Below, piece after piece: positions 1 through 10,812 of a stretch of DNA of 12,593 bases. The DNA comes from Pseudomonadota bacterium (GTDB lineage Bacteria > Pseudomonadota > Alphaproteobacteria > Rhizobiales > Beijerinckiaceae), in contig JAGWRL010000375.1 of NCBI GenBank assembly GCA_028876585.1, positions 1-12,593 of the forward strand, given 5' to 3'. How positions within the stretch are numbered: position 1 is the stretch's first letter; each line of letters opens with the position of its first letter. Both the position numbers and the translations under genes were made by a program. Under the pieces are notes generated by a model. That model made no database searches and was not told where the DNA came from. It was given only the letters and a program-made list of their open reading frames with translations.

Positions 1-1760
<1,760 letters not shown>

Positions 1761-1771
1761 GGGCCGCGCGC

Positions 1772-2884
1772 TCAGAGCCGCAGGCTCGTGCGCGGATCAA
1801 ACAACACCGCCTTGTCGAGATTGAACGCGAAGCCATGCGTCTGTCCAACAACCAGATCAGCGTCGGCGCGCATCCGCGCCGTCATTTCCTTGCCGGCGAC
1901 GCGCGTCACGACATAGGTGTCGGCGCCGGCCGGCTCGACGATCTCGACCTCCGCGTCGAACCGCACCACCGATTTGGCGTGGCGGTCGAGGCTGTCGTTG
2001 TCGTTGACCGCCTCGGGCCGGATGCCGAAAATCACTTTATCTCCCTCGCGCAGACGGCCCGCGTCGGCGCTCTCCGGCGACGGCACGACGATCGGCGCCT
2101 GATTGCCACGATCGAGCACGACGCTCGGCTTTCCGCCGCTAAGGCTGACCGCGCCTTCAATCAAGTTCATCGCCGGAGATCCCATGAAATCCGCGACGAA
2201 AATATTGGCGGGACGATTGTAGATCTCAGCCGGAGTGCCGAACTGCTGCACCTCGCCGTCCTTCAGCACCGCGATCTTGGTGGCGAGCGTCATCGCCTCG
2301 ATCTGGTCATGCGTGACATAGACGATGGTCGAGCCGGTGGCCTGATGCAATCGCTTGATCTCGACGCGCATGTCGACGCGCAGCTTGGCGTCGAGATTGG
2401 ACAGCGGTTCGTCGAACAGGAAGATGCTGGGTTGGCGCACCAGCGCGCGGCCCATCGCGACGCGCTGCCGTTGACCGCCGGAGAGCTGGCTCGGACGGCG
2501 CGCAAGAAGATGCTCGATCTGCAAGGTCTTGGCCACCGACGCGACCGCCTTGTCGCGCTCAGGTCGGGGCACGCCGCGCATCTCCATGCCGAAGGCGATG
2601 TTCTCCGCCACCGACATGTTGGGATAGAGCGCATAGGATTGAAACACCATTGCGATGTCGCGCTGCGAAGGATGCAGATCGTTGACGATGCGGTCGCCGA
2701 TGCGGATCTCGCCCGCGCTGATCGACTCCAACCCCGCAATGGTGTTGAGCAGCGTGGATTTGCCGCAGCCAGAGGGACCAACCAGCACGAGGAAGCCGCC
2801 CTTCTCCAGGCTCAGATCGACGCCCTTGAGGATTTCGAGCGCGCCGAAGCGTTTGCGAAGCCCGGTGATTTCGAGAGTGGCCAT
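1772..2884 (-). CDS. Sugar ABC transporter ATP-binding protein (MalK/UgpC/MsmK family)
   Basis: This 370-residue protein is the ATPase of the CUT1 sugar importer and powers uptake through the two permeases encoded just upstream. Every nucleotide-binding motif is present: Walker A GPSGCGKST (36-44), Q-loop FQSYALYP (Gln82), signature LSGGQ (134-138), Walker B IFLFDE (154-159), D-loop SNLD (162-165) and switch His192 in VYVTHD. Residues from about 235 form the MalK-type regulatory OB-fold/TOBE domain, seen in FGIRPEAV and the C-terminal segments. Length is normal for the family. The ATG is 4 bp after the stop of the second permease, with AAGGAT and AAGGGG purine tracts as ribosome-binding site. 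MsmK/UgpC-type ATPases can serve several importers, but the placement here argues for a dedicated one. Confidence 0.97.
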   Translation of the reverse strand: MATLEITGLRKRFGALEILKGVDLSLEKGGFLVLVGPSGCGKSTLLNTIAGLESISAGEIRIGDRIVNDLHPSQRDIAMVFQSYALYPNMSVAENIAFGMEMRGVPRPERDKAVASVAKTLQIEHLLARRPSQLSGGQRQRVAMGRALVRQPSIFLFDEPLSNLDAKLRVDMRVEIKRLHQATGSTIVYVTHDQIEAMTLATKIAVLKDGEVQQFGTPAEIYNRPANIFVADFMGSPAMNLIEGAVSLSGGKPSVVLDRGNQAPIVVPSPESADAGRLREGDKVIFGIRPEAVNDNDSLDRHAKSVVRFDAEVEIVEPAGADTYVVTRVAGKEMTARMRADADLVVGQTHGFAFNLDKAVLFDPRTSLRL

Positions 2885-2888
2885 CCCC

Positions 2889-3827
2889 TTATCCTTTCAC
2901 CGCGCCGGCCATCAGACCGCGCACGAAATAACGGCCGGCGACGACATAGACGAACAGCGTCGGCCCGGCGGCGATGATCGCGGCCGCCATATTGACGTTG
3001 TACTCGACGATGCCGGTCGAGGTGTTGACGAGATTGTTGAGCGCCACCGTCATCGGCGAGGAATCGCCGGCGGCGAATGTCGAACCGAACAGGAAGTCGT
3101 TCCAGATATTGGTGAACTGATAGATCACGGTGACGATGACGATCGGCGTCGAGTTCGGCAGAATGACCCGGCGAAAGATCTGGAAAAAGCTAGCGCCGTC
3201 CACCATCGCCGCCTTCACCAGTTCGCTCGGAAACGCCTCGTAATAGTTGCGGAAGAACAAGGTGGTGAAGCCGAGGCCGTAGACGGTGTGCACGATCACC
3301 AGATTGACGATCGGGTTGCCGAGGCCAAATGTGTAGCCGGTCGCATCGCTCAGGCTGAGGCCGATCTGGCCGAGTCCGCCCAGGATCACCGCCATCGGTA
3401 TGATGACTGACTGGAACGGGATGAAACAGGCGAACAGCATCATGCCGAACACCAGCTTGTGGCCGGGGAAGCGCCATTTGGTCAACACATAGCCGTTGAG
3501 CGCGCCGAGCAGTGTCGAGATCAGCACCGCCGGCACGACCATCTCGATCGAGTTAAGGAAATATCCCCGGATGCCCGCCGTGTCCGACACGCCGATCCGG
3601 GCCTCGCTCCACGCCTTGATCCAGGGATCGAACGTCAGTTGCTTGGGCAGCTCAAACATGTTGCCGCCAGTCACCTCGCTCAGCGGCTTCAGCGAGGTCA
3701 TCACCATCACGATCAACGGGATCAGATAAATCAGTGCGAAGAACGCCAACAGCGCATAGATCACGACGCGCGTCATCGTCGAATGGCGCGCCGGCTCGCG
3801 CCGCGGTGCGAGATCAGCGACGCTCAT
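2889..3827 (-). CDS. CUT1 sugar ABC transporter permease (MalG/GtsC-type)
   Basis: This 312-residue inner-membrane permease is the MalG-side subunit of the importer. A first transmembrane helix spans about 21-44 (VVIYALLAFFALIYLIPLIV). Further hydrophobic helices lie near 96-117, 124-150, 172-197, 226-246 and 280-304. The cytoplasmic EAA coupling loop is clear at about 202-224 (ELVKAAMVDGASFFQIFRR...P). The start is set at the ATG giving MSVADLAP, whose ATGA overlaps the stop of the first permease; the reading frame stays open further upstream but that stretch is the first permease gene read out of frame, rich in Arg/His and unlike a permease. MTRVV at residue 18 is an alternative start. The overlap implies coupled translation and equal stoichiometry of the two permeases. 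Confidence 0.95.
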   Translation of the reverse strand: MSVADLAPRREPARHSTMTRVVIYALLAFFALIYLIPLIVMVMTSLKPLSEVTGGNMFELPKQLTFDPWIKAWSEARIGVSDTAGIRGYFLNSIEMVVPAVLISTLLGALNGYVLTKWRFPGHKLVFGMMLFACFIPFQSVIIPMAVILGGLGQIGLSLSDATGYTFGLGNPIVNLVIVHTVYGLGFTTLFFRNYYEAFPSELVKAAMVDGASFFQIFRRVILPNSTPIVIVTVIYQFTNIWNDFLFGSTFAAGDSSPMTVALNNLVNTSTGIVEYNVNMAAAIIAAGPTLFVYVVAGRYFVRGLMAGAVKG

Positions 3828-4768
3828 CGGCTGGTCTCCCGCGTCTCGGAATAGATGTAGGGCACCATGATCGCGGCGATCGTCATCAGCATGATGACCG
3901 CGCTGGCCGAGCCGACCGCCATCTGGTTGCGGGTGAAGGTGTAGGAATACATGAAGGTCGACGGCAGTTCCGCCGCGCCGCCGGGGTTCTTGCCGGTGAC
4001 GGAGAGCACGAGGTCGTAGGATTTGATCGCCATATGCGCGAGCACGATCAGCGCGGAAAAAAACACCGGCCGCATGATCGGGATGACGATGCGCCGGTAG
4101 GTCTGGAACGTCGAAGCGCCGTCGATCTGCGCCGCTTTCAGGATCTCGCCGTCGACGCCGCGCAATCCCGCCAGGAACATCGCCATCACGAAGCCCGAGG
4201 TTTGCCAGATGCCGGCGATGGCGACACAGTAGATCATCTTGCTGGGCGTGACGACCCAATCAAAGTGGAAGCTGGTCCAACCCCAGTCATGCACCGCCTT
4301 TTCCAGGCCGATGCGCGGATCGAGGAACAGCTTCCACGCCGTGCCGGTAACGATGAAGGACAGCGCCAGCGGATAGAGATAGATTGGCCGCAGGATGCCC
4401 TCTCCACGAATCTTCTGATCGAGCAGGATCGCCAGCGTCAGGCCAAGGAACAGACAGAAAAAGACGTAGAGCCCGCCGAATATCCCCATATTGACCAGCG
4501 CCGTGTACCAGCTCGACGGCGGGTCGGTCTCGAACGTCCAATTCCACATCTTCTGATAGTTGCCCCAGCCAATCAGATGCGTCGAGGGAAACGCCTTGGC
4601 GTTGGTGAATGAGAGAAACAGCGTCCATAAATTGAAGCCATAGACAAACACCAGCACCAGCAGGAACGACGGCGCCAGCACCAGGCGCGGCAACCAGTTC
4701 TGCAAGCGGCGGCGCAGGCCCGACGCTCTGCGCCCCGGCGTCAAGAAAGGGGCGACCGTGACGGTCAT
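3824..4768 (-). CDS. CUT1 sugar ABC transporter permease (MalF/GtsB-type)
   Basis: This 314-residue permease is the MalF-side subunit, without the large periplasmic P2 domain of enterobacterial MalF, as is usual for the monosaccharide GtsB-like branch. Helix 1 lies at about 28-53 after a basic N-terminus (RRRLQNWLPR). Others lie near 92-116, 128-148, 176-202, 236-256 and 285-305. The EAA loop is at about 208-230 (EILKAAQIDGASTFQTYRR...P). The ATG has a strong AAGGAG ribosome-binding site 7 nt upstream. The gene follows the binding-protein gene after a 53-bp spacer carrying a stem-loop, and its stop overlaps the next permease start by 4 bp. Substrate class is inferred from the binding protein. 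Confidence 0.96.
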   Translation of the reverse strand: MTVTVAPFLTPGRRASGLRRRLQNWLPRLVLAPSFLLVLVFVYGFNLWTLFLSFTNAKAFPSTHLIGWGNYQKMWNWTFETDPPSSWYTALVNMGIFGGLYVFFCLFLGLTLAILLDQKIRGEGILRPIYLYPLALSFIVTGTAWKLFLDPRIGLEKAVHDWGWTSFHFDWVVTPSKMIYCVAIAGIWQTSGFVMAMFLAGLRGVDGEILKAAQIDGASTFQTYRRIVIPIMRPVFFSALIVLAHMAIKSYDLVLSVTGKNPGGAAELPSTFMYSYTFTRNQMAVGSASAVIMLMTIAAIMVPYIYSETRETSR

Positions 4769-4786
4769 GGCTTTCTCCTTCGCGAG

Positions 4787-4815
4787 AGCGGCTGACGCGC
4801 AGCGCGCCGGCCGCT
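4787..4815 (-). other. Stem-loop between binding-protein and permease genes
   Basis: An inverted repeat AGCGGC...GCCGCT (6 bp, perfect) encloses a GC-rich interior with a further CGC/GCG pairing. It sits in the 53-bp gap between the binding-protein stop and the permease ribosome-binding site. No T-run follows it, so it is not a classical intrinsic terminator. In sugar importer operons such hairpins commonly stabilise the upstream binding-protein mRNA and lower downstream expression, which is the likely role here (inference). Confidence 0.45.
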
Positions 4816-4821
4816 TGATTG

Positions 4822-6081
4822 TTATTTCGCGTTGTTGATCGCGCGGTCGAGCGCGGTCACCGCTTCGGCCGAGGACTTGATCTCGCCGTGGAAGAATTTT
4901 GTCACCACGTCATGATAGGCGCCGGTGCCGATCGCCGGCGGCTGCGCGTAATTCTGCGCCATCGAGCCGACGAACGTGCCCTTGTCGTTGGCCGCCTTCA
5001 CGTCGGCGATGCCCTTCTTGCCGCACATGTCGAAGTCGGTGTCGGGCACGTCCATGCGCGCCGGCACGGAGCCTTTCACCACGTTGAAAGCTGATTGGAA
5101 GCTCTTGCTCATCGTCGCGTCGGCGAGCGCGAGCTGCGCCGCCTTGCGGTCGGCGGCGACGTTGAACATCGCGAACATATCGGTGTTGTAGATCACCGAG
5201 CCGTCGGTGCCGGGGAAGCGGTAGCACAGGAAATCCTTGCCCGCTTCCTTGTGCGCGGCGCGGAATTCGCCCTTCGCCCAATCACCCATCACCTGCACCA
5301 ACGCATCGCCCTTGATGACCATGGCGGTAGCGAGGTTCCAGTCGCGGCCGGCGAAGTTCGGGTCGACATAGTCCTTCAGCTTGGCGAGGTTGTCGAACGC
5401 CTTCTTCATCGTATCCGACTTCAGCGCGCTCTCGTCGAGATCGACGAACGCCTTCTTGTAGAACTCGACGCCGCCGGTCGAGGCGACGACCGAATCAAAC
5501 ATGGTGGCTTCCTGCCACGGCTGGCCGCCGAGCGCGAGCGGGATCACCCCGGCTTTCTTGGCCTTGTCGAGCAGCGCGACGAACTCGTCGAAGCTCTTGG
5601 GCTCGCTGCCGCCGATCTTGTCCATCACCGCCTTGTTGATCCAGACCCAATTGACGGAGTGGATGTTGACTGGCACGGCGTCCCACTTGCCATTGTAGGT
5701 CGTGAATTTCTGCAACGCCTTCGGCACCACCGCGGCCCAATTCTCCTTGGTGGCGAGCGAGGTGATGTCGCCGAGTTTGCCGGCCTCGGCGTAGTCGAGC
5801 GCGAAATAGCCCAGAATCTGAGACGCGGTCGGCGGGTTGCCGGCGGCGACCATGGCCTTGAGCGTCGTCATCGCCGCTTCGCCGCCCCCGCCGGCCACCG
5901 GCACGTCTTTCCAGGCATAGCCCTCCTTTGCGAGATCCTGCTTCAACACATTGAGCGCGGCCGCCTCGCCGCCGGAGGTCCACCAGTGCAGCATCTGCAC
6001 TTCTTTGATGTCGGCGGCGAATGCCGCGCTGGTGAGGCCGAGCGTCGCGGCGCTCGCCAACAGAAGGGAACGAAATTTCAT
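4822..6081 (-). CDS. Periplasmic sugar-binding protein of CUT1 ABC transporter (GtsA-like, SBP_bac_1)
   Basis: This is a 419-residue solute-binding protein that captures the substrate in the periplasm for the permeases downstream. Residues 1-22 are a Sec signal peptide (MKFRS basic start, hydrophobic core, AFA|AD cleavage); there is no lipobox Cys. The mature N-terminus, [17 protein letters not shown], and the following [13 protein letters not shown] and AGNPP match the glucose/mannose-binding GtsA branch as I know it. Two Cys only, Cys286 and Cys353, could form a periplasmic disulfide. The start is the ATG at 6081, with GAGGA 6 nt upstream; an in-frame TTG two codons earlier falls inside this spacing and is less likely. 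It is the first gene after the 168-bp gap, consistent with an internal promoter or processing site that boosts its expression. A glucose-like monosaccharide or close analogue is the best guess for the ligand. Confidence 0.95.
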   Translation of the reverse strand: MKFRSLLLASAATLGLTSAAFAADIKEVQMLHWWTSGGEAAALNVLKQDLAKEGYAWKDVPVAGGGGEAAMTTLKAMVAAGNPPTASQILGYFALDYAEAGKLGDITSLATKENWAAVVPKALQKFTTYNGKWDAVPVNIHSVNWVWINKAVMDKIGGSEPKSFDEFVALLDKAKKAGVIPLALGGQPWQEATMFDSVVASTGGVEFYKKAFVDLDESALKSDTMKKAFDNLAKLKDYVDPNFAGRDWNLATAMVIKGDALVQVMGDWAKGEFRAAHKEAGKDFLCYRFPGTDGSVIYNTDMFAMFNVAADRKAAQLALADATMSKSFQSAFNVVKGSVPARMDVPDTDFDMCGKKGIADVKAANDKGTFVGSMAQNYAQPPAIGTGAYHDVVTKFFHGEIKSSAEAVTALDRAINNAK

Positions 6082-6249
6082 CGTCAATCCTCAGACGTAC
6101 TCTCCCACCGGATGCGGTCCGGCGCCGTTCGCCAGAAGCCTTGGGGCTTCCGATTCCTTGGGGCGGTTCGTAGACCACCCTGGATACCTATCTTGCCGCG
6201 TCCCGCGCCCGTTTCCAAGCCTCGCGCAGCGGCGACTCTCCTGGTCGCG
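6082..6249 (-). other. 168-bp intercistronic region with hairpin and direct repeat
   Basis: No gene is visible. It holds a perfect 6-bp hairpin (GAAGCC, loop TTGG, GGCTTC; 6135-6150) and a 9-bp direct repeat CCTTGGGGC at 6139-6147 and 6156-6164. The hairpin is not followed by a T-run in the direction of transcription, so an intrinsic terminator is not supported. A possible weak minus-strand promoter (TTGGAA, 18 bp, AAGATA) lies near 6200-6230 but is poor evidence alone. The region ends in the ribosome-binding site of the binding-protein gene. Confidence 0.4.
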
Positions 6250-7017
6250 CTAGTTGCCTGTGAACAAGGCCGCACGCTTGTCGCGGAACGCTGCAACGCC
6301 CTCGGCGAGGTCCTGCGTCATCGCAGTCAGTGCGCCGGCGAGCCCCTCGATCGGCGCATCGCTGTCCTCGCCTTCGGCGGCATTGATCATCGCCTTGACA
6401 ATCTGCACCGCGACCGGACCGCGCCTGACCACCGCCGCCGCCAGAACTTCCGCGCGCGCCAGCGCATCGGGAGCCAGTTCATCAACCAACCCGAGCGCAG
6501 CGCCCTCCTGCGCCGTGAACATGACGCCGGTCAAAGCCATGCGGCGAACAACCTGGGCGCCGAAACGCCGCACCATGCGCTGCGTGCCCGACCAACCCGG
6601 CGCCATACCGAGCCCGGTTTCTGGCAGCCCGAGTTTGATTGCAGGCGCAGCGATGCGCAAGTCCGCGACCGCCGCCAATTCCAACCCGCCGCCGAAGGCG
6701 TGGCCGGTCAGCGCCGCGATCAGCGGCACGCGCAGCCGCGCCAACGCCTCGAATGCGCGATGGCCCGCGCGCGTCCAATCACGCCACATCTCCAGCGCCG
6801 GCAGGCCCGCCCAGGCGGCGATATCGCCGCCGGCGCAAAACGCCTTGCCCTCGCCAGAGAGAATCGCGACGCGGATGTCGGGCGCAGCCTCGATCGCCCG
6901 CGCGGCGTCGGCCAACTCATCAATCATCGCGCGATCGAGCGCGTTGAGCTTTTCCGGCCGGCGCAGCGTGAGCCGCGCCACAGCGCCATCGAGCGTCAGT
7001 TGCACCCGCGCGCTCAT
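6250..7017 (-). CDS. Enoyl-CoA hydratase/isomerase family protein (crotonase fold)
   Basis: This 255-residue protein has normal length for a crotonase. The CoA/oxyanion motif AFCAGGDI lies at 59-66 and the second oxyanion segment TGHAFGGGLELA at 104-115. Both hydratase glutamates are retained: Glu113 (GLELA) and Glu133 (LPETGLG), so water addition or elimination on a 2-enoyl/3-hydroxyacyl-CoA is chemically plausible; isomerase or retro-Claisen roles cannot be excluded. The ATG overlaps the CoA-transferase stop by 4 bp (ATGA) with a strong AAGGAGG ribosome-binding site 7 nt upstream, so the two are translationally coupled and probably work in sequence: thioester made by the transferase, then dehydrated, hydrated or cleaved here. 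No other beta-oxidation gene is in view. Its presence in a sugar-import operon is unusual. Confidence 0.93.
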   Translation of the reverse strand: MSARVQLTLDGAVARLTLRRPEKLNALDRAMIDELADAARAIEAAPDIRVAILSGEGKAFCAGGDIAAWAGLPALEMWRDWTRAGHRAFEALARLRVPLIAALTGHAFGGGLELAAVADLRIAAPAIKLGLPETGLGMAPGWSGTQRMVRRFGAQVVRRMALTGVMFTAQEGAALGLVDELAPDALARAEVLAAAVVRRGPVAVQIVKAMINAAEGEDSDAPIEGLAGALTAMTQDLAEGVAAFRDKRAALFTGN

Positions 7018-8600
7018 CTCCCGCCCTCCTTCAGCGTCAGGCCGGTCGGCGCCGGCCGGTACAGCGCGGCCGGCGTGCGGCGCAGATCAGGCGCCACGCG
7101 CAACGGGAATTCCGCTTGCGCCAGTACATCGCGTTCGAGATCGACGCCGGGCGCGATCTCGCTGACCTCGACGCCGTCCGGCGTCAACCGCATCACGCAG
7201 CGCTCGGTGACATAAGTTATTTGCTGCCCCTGCGCGACGGCGCGCGCGCCCGAGAACGTCACCTGTTCGACTTGATTGACCAGCTTGCGCACCTTGCCTT
7301 CCTTGACGATGCGCAGCGCCTCCCCCGCGATCTCCAACTTAGCCCCAGCGGTGAAATAGCCGGAGAATACGATGCGTTTGGCGCGCGCGGTGATGTCGAC
7401 GAAACCGCCGGCCCCGGCGGTCACATGCGGCCGCACGCCAAGTTTCGACACATTGACGGATCCCGCCCTGTCGATTTGCAGGAAGGACAGCAGCGACATA
7501 TCGAAGCCGCCGCCCTGAAAATAGGTGAACTGCGCCGGCGATGGCACGATCGCCTCGGCGTTGGCGGCGCAGCCGAACTGGAAATCGAGCAGCGGCACGC
7601 CGCCGACCGCGCCCTGTTCGATCACCCAGGTCACCGCGCCGTGACGCCCCTCTTCAATCAAGATGCGCGGCACATTGGCGGAAATGCCGAAGCCGATATT
7701 GACGGCGTCGCCCTGACGCAACTCCTGCGCGACGCGGCGCGCGATCACTTTCGCCACATCGAACGCCGGGGTCTCGAACGAGGACATCGGGCGAAGAATC
7801 TCACCCGAAATCGCCGGCTCGTAGCGCGTGTTGGTGGTCTGCATCTGATCCGGCGCGACCACGATCACGTCAACCAATACGCCGGGCACGACGACGTCGT
7901 GCGGACGCAGACTGCCGGCCGCCGCCAGTCGCTTCACCTGCGCGATGACGAGGCCGCCATTGTTGCGCACCGCCAACGCCTGATCGAGCGGCCCGAGAAT
8001 GCCGCCCTCGTGCTCGTAGGAAAGATTGCCGCGCTCATCCGCCGTGGTCGCGCGGATGATGGCGACATCGGGAACGATGGTTGGGAAGAACAACCATTCG
8101 TCGCCGGCGAACTCGACGCGTTGCACGATCGGCTTGGCGCGCGCGCTCGCGTTCATCGCGCAACCCTCGCGCGCAGGATCGACAAAGGTGTCCATGCCAA
8201 CCTTGGTCAGCACGCCCGGCCGCTTCGCCGCCGCCTCGCGGTGCAGATCAAACAGGATGCCGGACGGGACATTGTAGGCGGGGATCGCGTCGCCGCCAAT
8301 CATCTTCCAGATTTCCGGCGGCTCCGACGAGGACGGACCGGAGGGATAGGAGCCGGCCAGCACCTTGGCCAAACAACCGGGCTGCGCGAGATGATCAATT
8401 CCTTTCACGCCCCACATGTCGCCAGCTGCGATCGGATGCAGCGTCGTCAGGTTGCGCGGATGGCCCTCCGCCGCGAAGCGCGCACCGATGGCCGCAAGCG
8501 TCGCCTCGGGACAACCCAGAGCCGAAGATGAGGAGACGGTGACGATCGCGCCGTCGGGGATCAACCGCGCCGCCTCGGCGGCGCTCAATAGTCTCGGCAT
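7014..8600 (-). CDS. Acyl-CoA:acetate/3-ketoacid CoA-transferase (fused alpha-beta, propionate CoA-transferase-like)
   Basis: This 528-residue class I CoA-transferase has both halves fused in one chain, as in propionate CoA-transferase (COG4670 type). The first half (about 1-275) has the SSSALGCPE opening and the VPDVAIIRATTADERGNLS segment with the GNLS motif. The second half has GDAVNIGFGI (298-306), then VIEQGAVGGVP with Glu328 in the position of the catalytic glutamate that forms the glutamyl-CoA intermediate, and FDMSLL further on. It would move CoA from acetyl-CoA or another acyl-CoA to a carboxylate. The ATG lies 4 bp after the AFR-like gene stop, with AAGG 9 nt upstream. The acceptor is unknown; the operon suggests an acid derived from an oxidised sugar (inference). 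Confidence 0.94.
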   Translation of the reverse strand: MPRLLSAAEAARLIPDGAIVTVSSSSALGCPEATLAAIGARFAAEGHPRNLTTLHPIAAGDMWGVKGIDHLAQPGCLAKVLAGSYPSGPSSSEPPEIWKMIGGDAIPAYNVPSGILFDLHREAAAKRPGVLTKVGMDTFVDPAREGCAMNASARAKPIVQRVEFAGDEWLFFPTIVPDVAIIRATTADERGNLSYEHEGGILGPLDQALAVRNNGGLVIAQVKRLAAAGSLRPHDVVVPGVLVDVIVVAPDQMQTTNTRYEPAISGEILRPMSSFETPAFDVAKVIARRVAQELRQGDAVNIGFGISANVPRILIEEGRHGAVTWVIEQGAVGGVPLLDFQFGCAANAEAIVPSPAQFTYFQGGGFDMSLLSFLQIDRAGSVNVSKLGVRPHVTAGAGGFVDITARAKRIVFSGYFTAGAKLEIAGEALRIVKEGKVRKLVNQVEQVTFSGARAVAQGQQITYVTERCVMRLTPDGVEVSEIAPGVDLERDVLAQAEFPLRVAPDLRRTPAALYRPAPTGLTLKEGGR

Positions 8601-8604
8601 TTCG

Positions 8605-10655
<2,051 letters not shown>

Positions 10656-10662
10656 GTTTCCG

Positions 10663-10668
10663 CACCTC
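10663..10668 (-). promoter_or_regulatory. Ribosome-binding site that sets the repressor GTG start
   Basis: GAGGTG on the minus strand lies 7-8 nt before the GTG at 10655. No comparable site precedes the upstream ATG at 10718, which supports the GTG as start and leaves the adjacent operator outside the coding region. Confidence 0.6.
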
Positions 10669-10670
10669 GA

Positions 10671-10686
10671 TTTGGATCGTTCCAAT
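10671..10686. promoter_or_regulatory. Candidate LacI-family operator O1
   Basis: TTTGGATC|GTTCCAAT is a 16-bp imperfect palindrome (6 of 8 positions symmetric) containing a perfect TTGGA-N4-TCCAA core and a central CpG, the step into which LacI-family hinge helices insert. It lies immediately upstream of the repressor ribosome-binding site, a position suited to autorepression. Confidence 0.6.
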
Positions 10687-10753
10687 CCCGCTACGCGAAT
10701 TACGCTTCCTACGACCATATGTATATAGGCGTATCGGCGGCTTGCGTGTGCAT

Positions 10754-10769
10754 TTTGGAACGTGCTAAA
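10754..10769. promoter_or_regulatory. Candidate LacI-family operator O2
   Basis: TTTGGAAC|GTGCTAAA is a 16-bp imperfect palindrome (6 of 8 positions symmetric) with a central CpG. Its left half equals the consensus of the four half-sites in O1 and O2. It lies 44 bp upstream of the flavoprotein start and overlaps the best plus-strand -10 candidate. Its centre is 83 bp from that of O1. Confidence 0.55.
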
Positions 10770-10812
10770 TCTGTATCGCCTTTGCCAACCGCCGTCAACC
10801 CCGGAAGTCCGC

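Larger units (their letters stand above)
10656..10812. promoter_or_regulatory. Divergent promoter region between lacI-type operon and FAD oxidoreductase gene
   Basis: This 157-bp gap is the only divergent spacer in the window. It contains two operator-like palindromes (separate entries) and an AT-rich island (about 10715-10735, CATATGTATATA). A plus-strand promoter candidate is TTGCGT (10742-10747), 17 bp, CTAAAT (10765-10770), which the right-hand operator would overlap. For the minus strand the TATATA at 10722-10727 is a possible -10 element, with no good -35. Promoter hexamers are weak matches and should be read as suggestions. Confidence 0.6.

Noticed and set aside
3828..4259. N-terminal extension of the second permease
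   Set aside because: The extra 144 residues are Arg/His-rich out-of-frame sequence from the first permease gene. The MSVADLAP start with ATGA overlap gives a normal 312-residue permease.
6135..6150. Intrinsic terminator between the crotonase and binding-protein genes
   Set aside because: The stem is only 6 bp and no T-run follows in the direction of transcription.
5095..7215. 706-residue open frame on the plus strand across the binding-protein and crotonase genes
   Set aside because: It runs through two genes and an intergenic gap on the opposite strand and has low-complexity, Arg/His-rich composition without motifs. It is a shadow of GC-rich coding DNA.
7116..8531. 471-residue plus-strand open frame opposite the CoA-transferase
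   Set aside because: Antisense shadow; the minus strand holds the complete catalytic motifs of the transferase.
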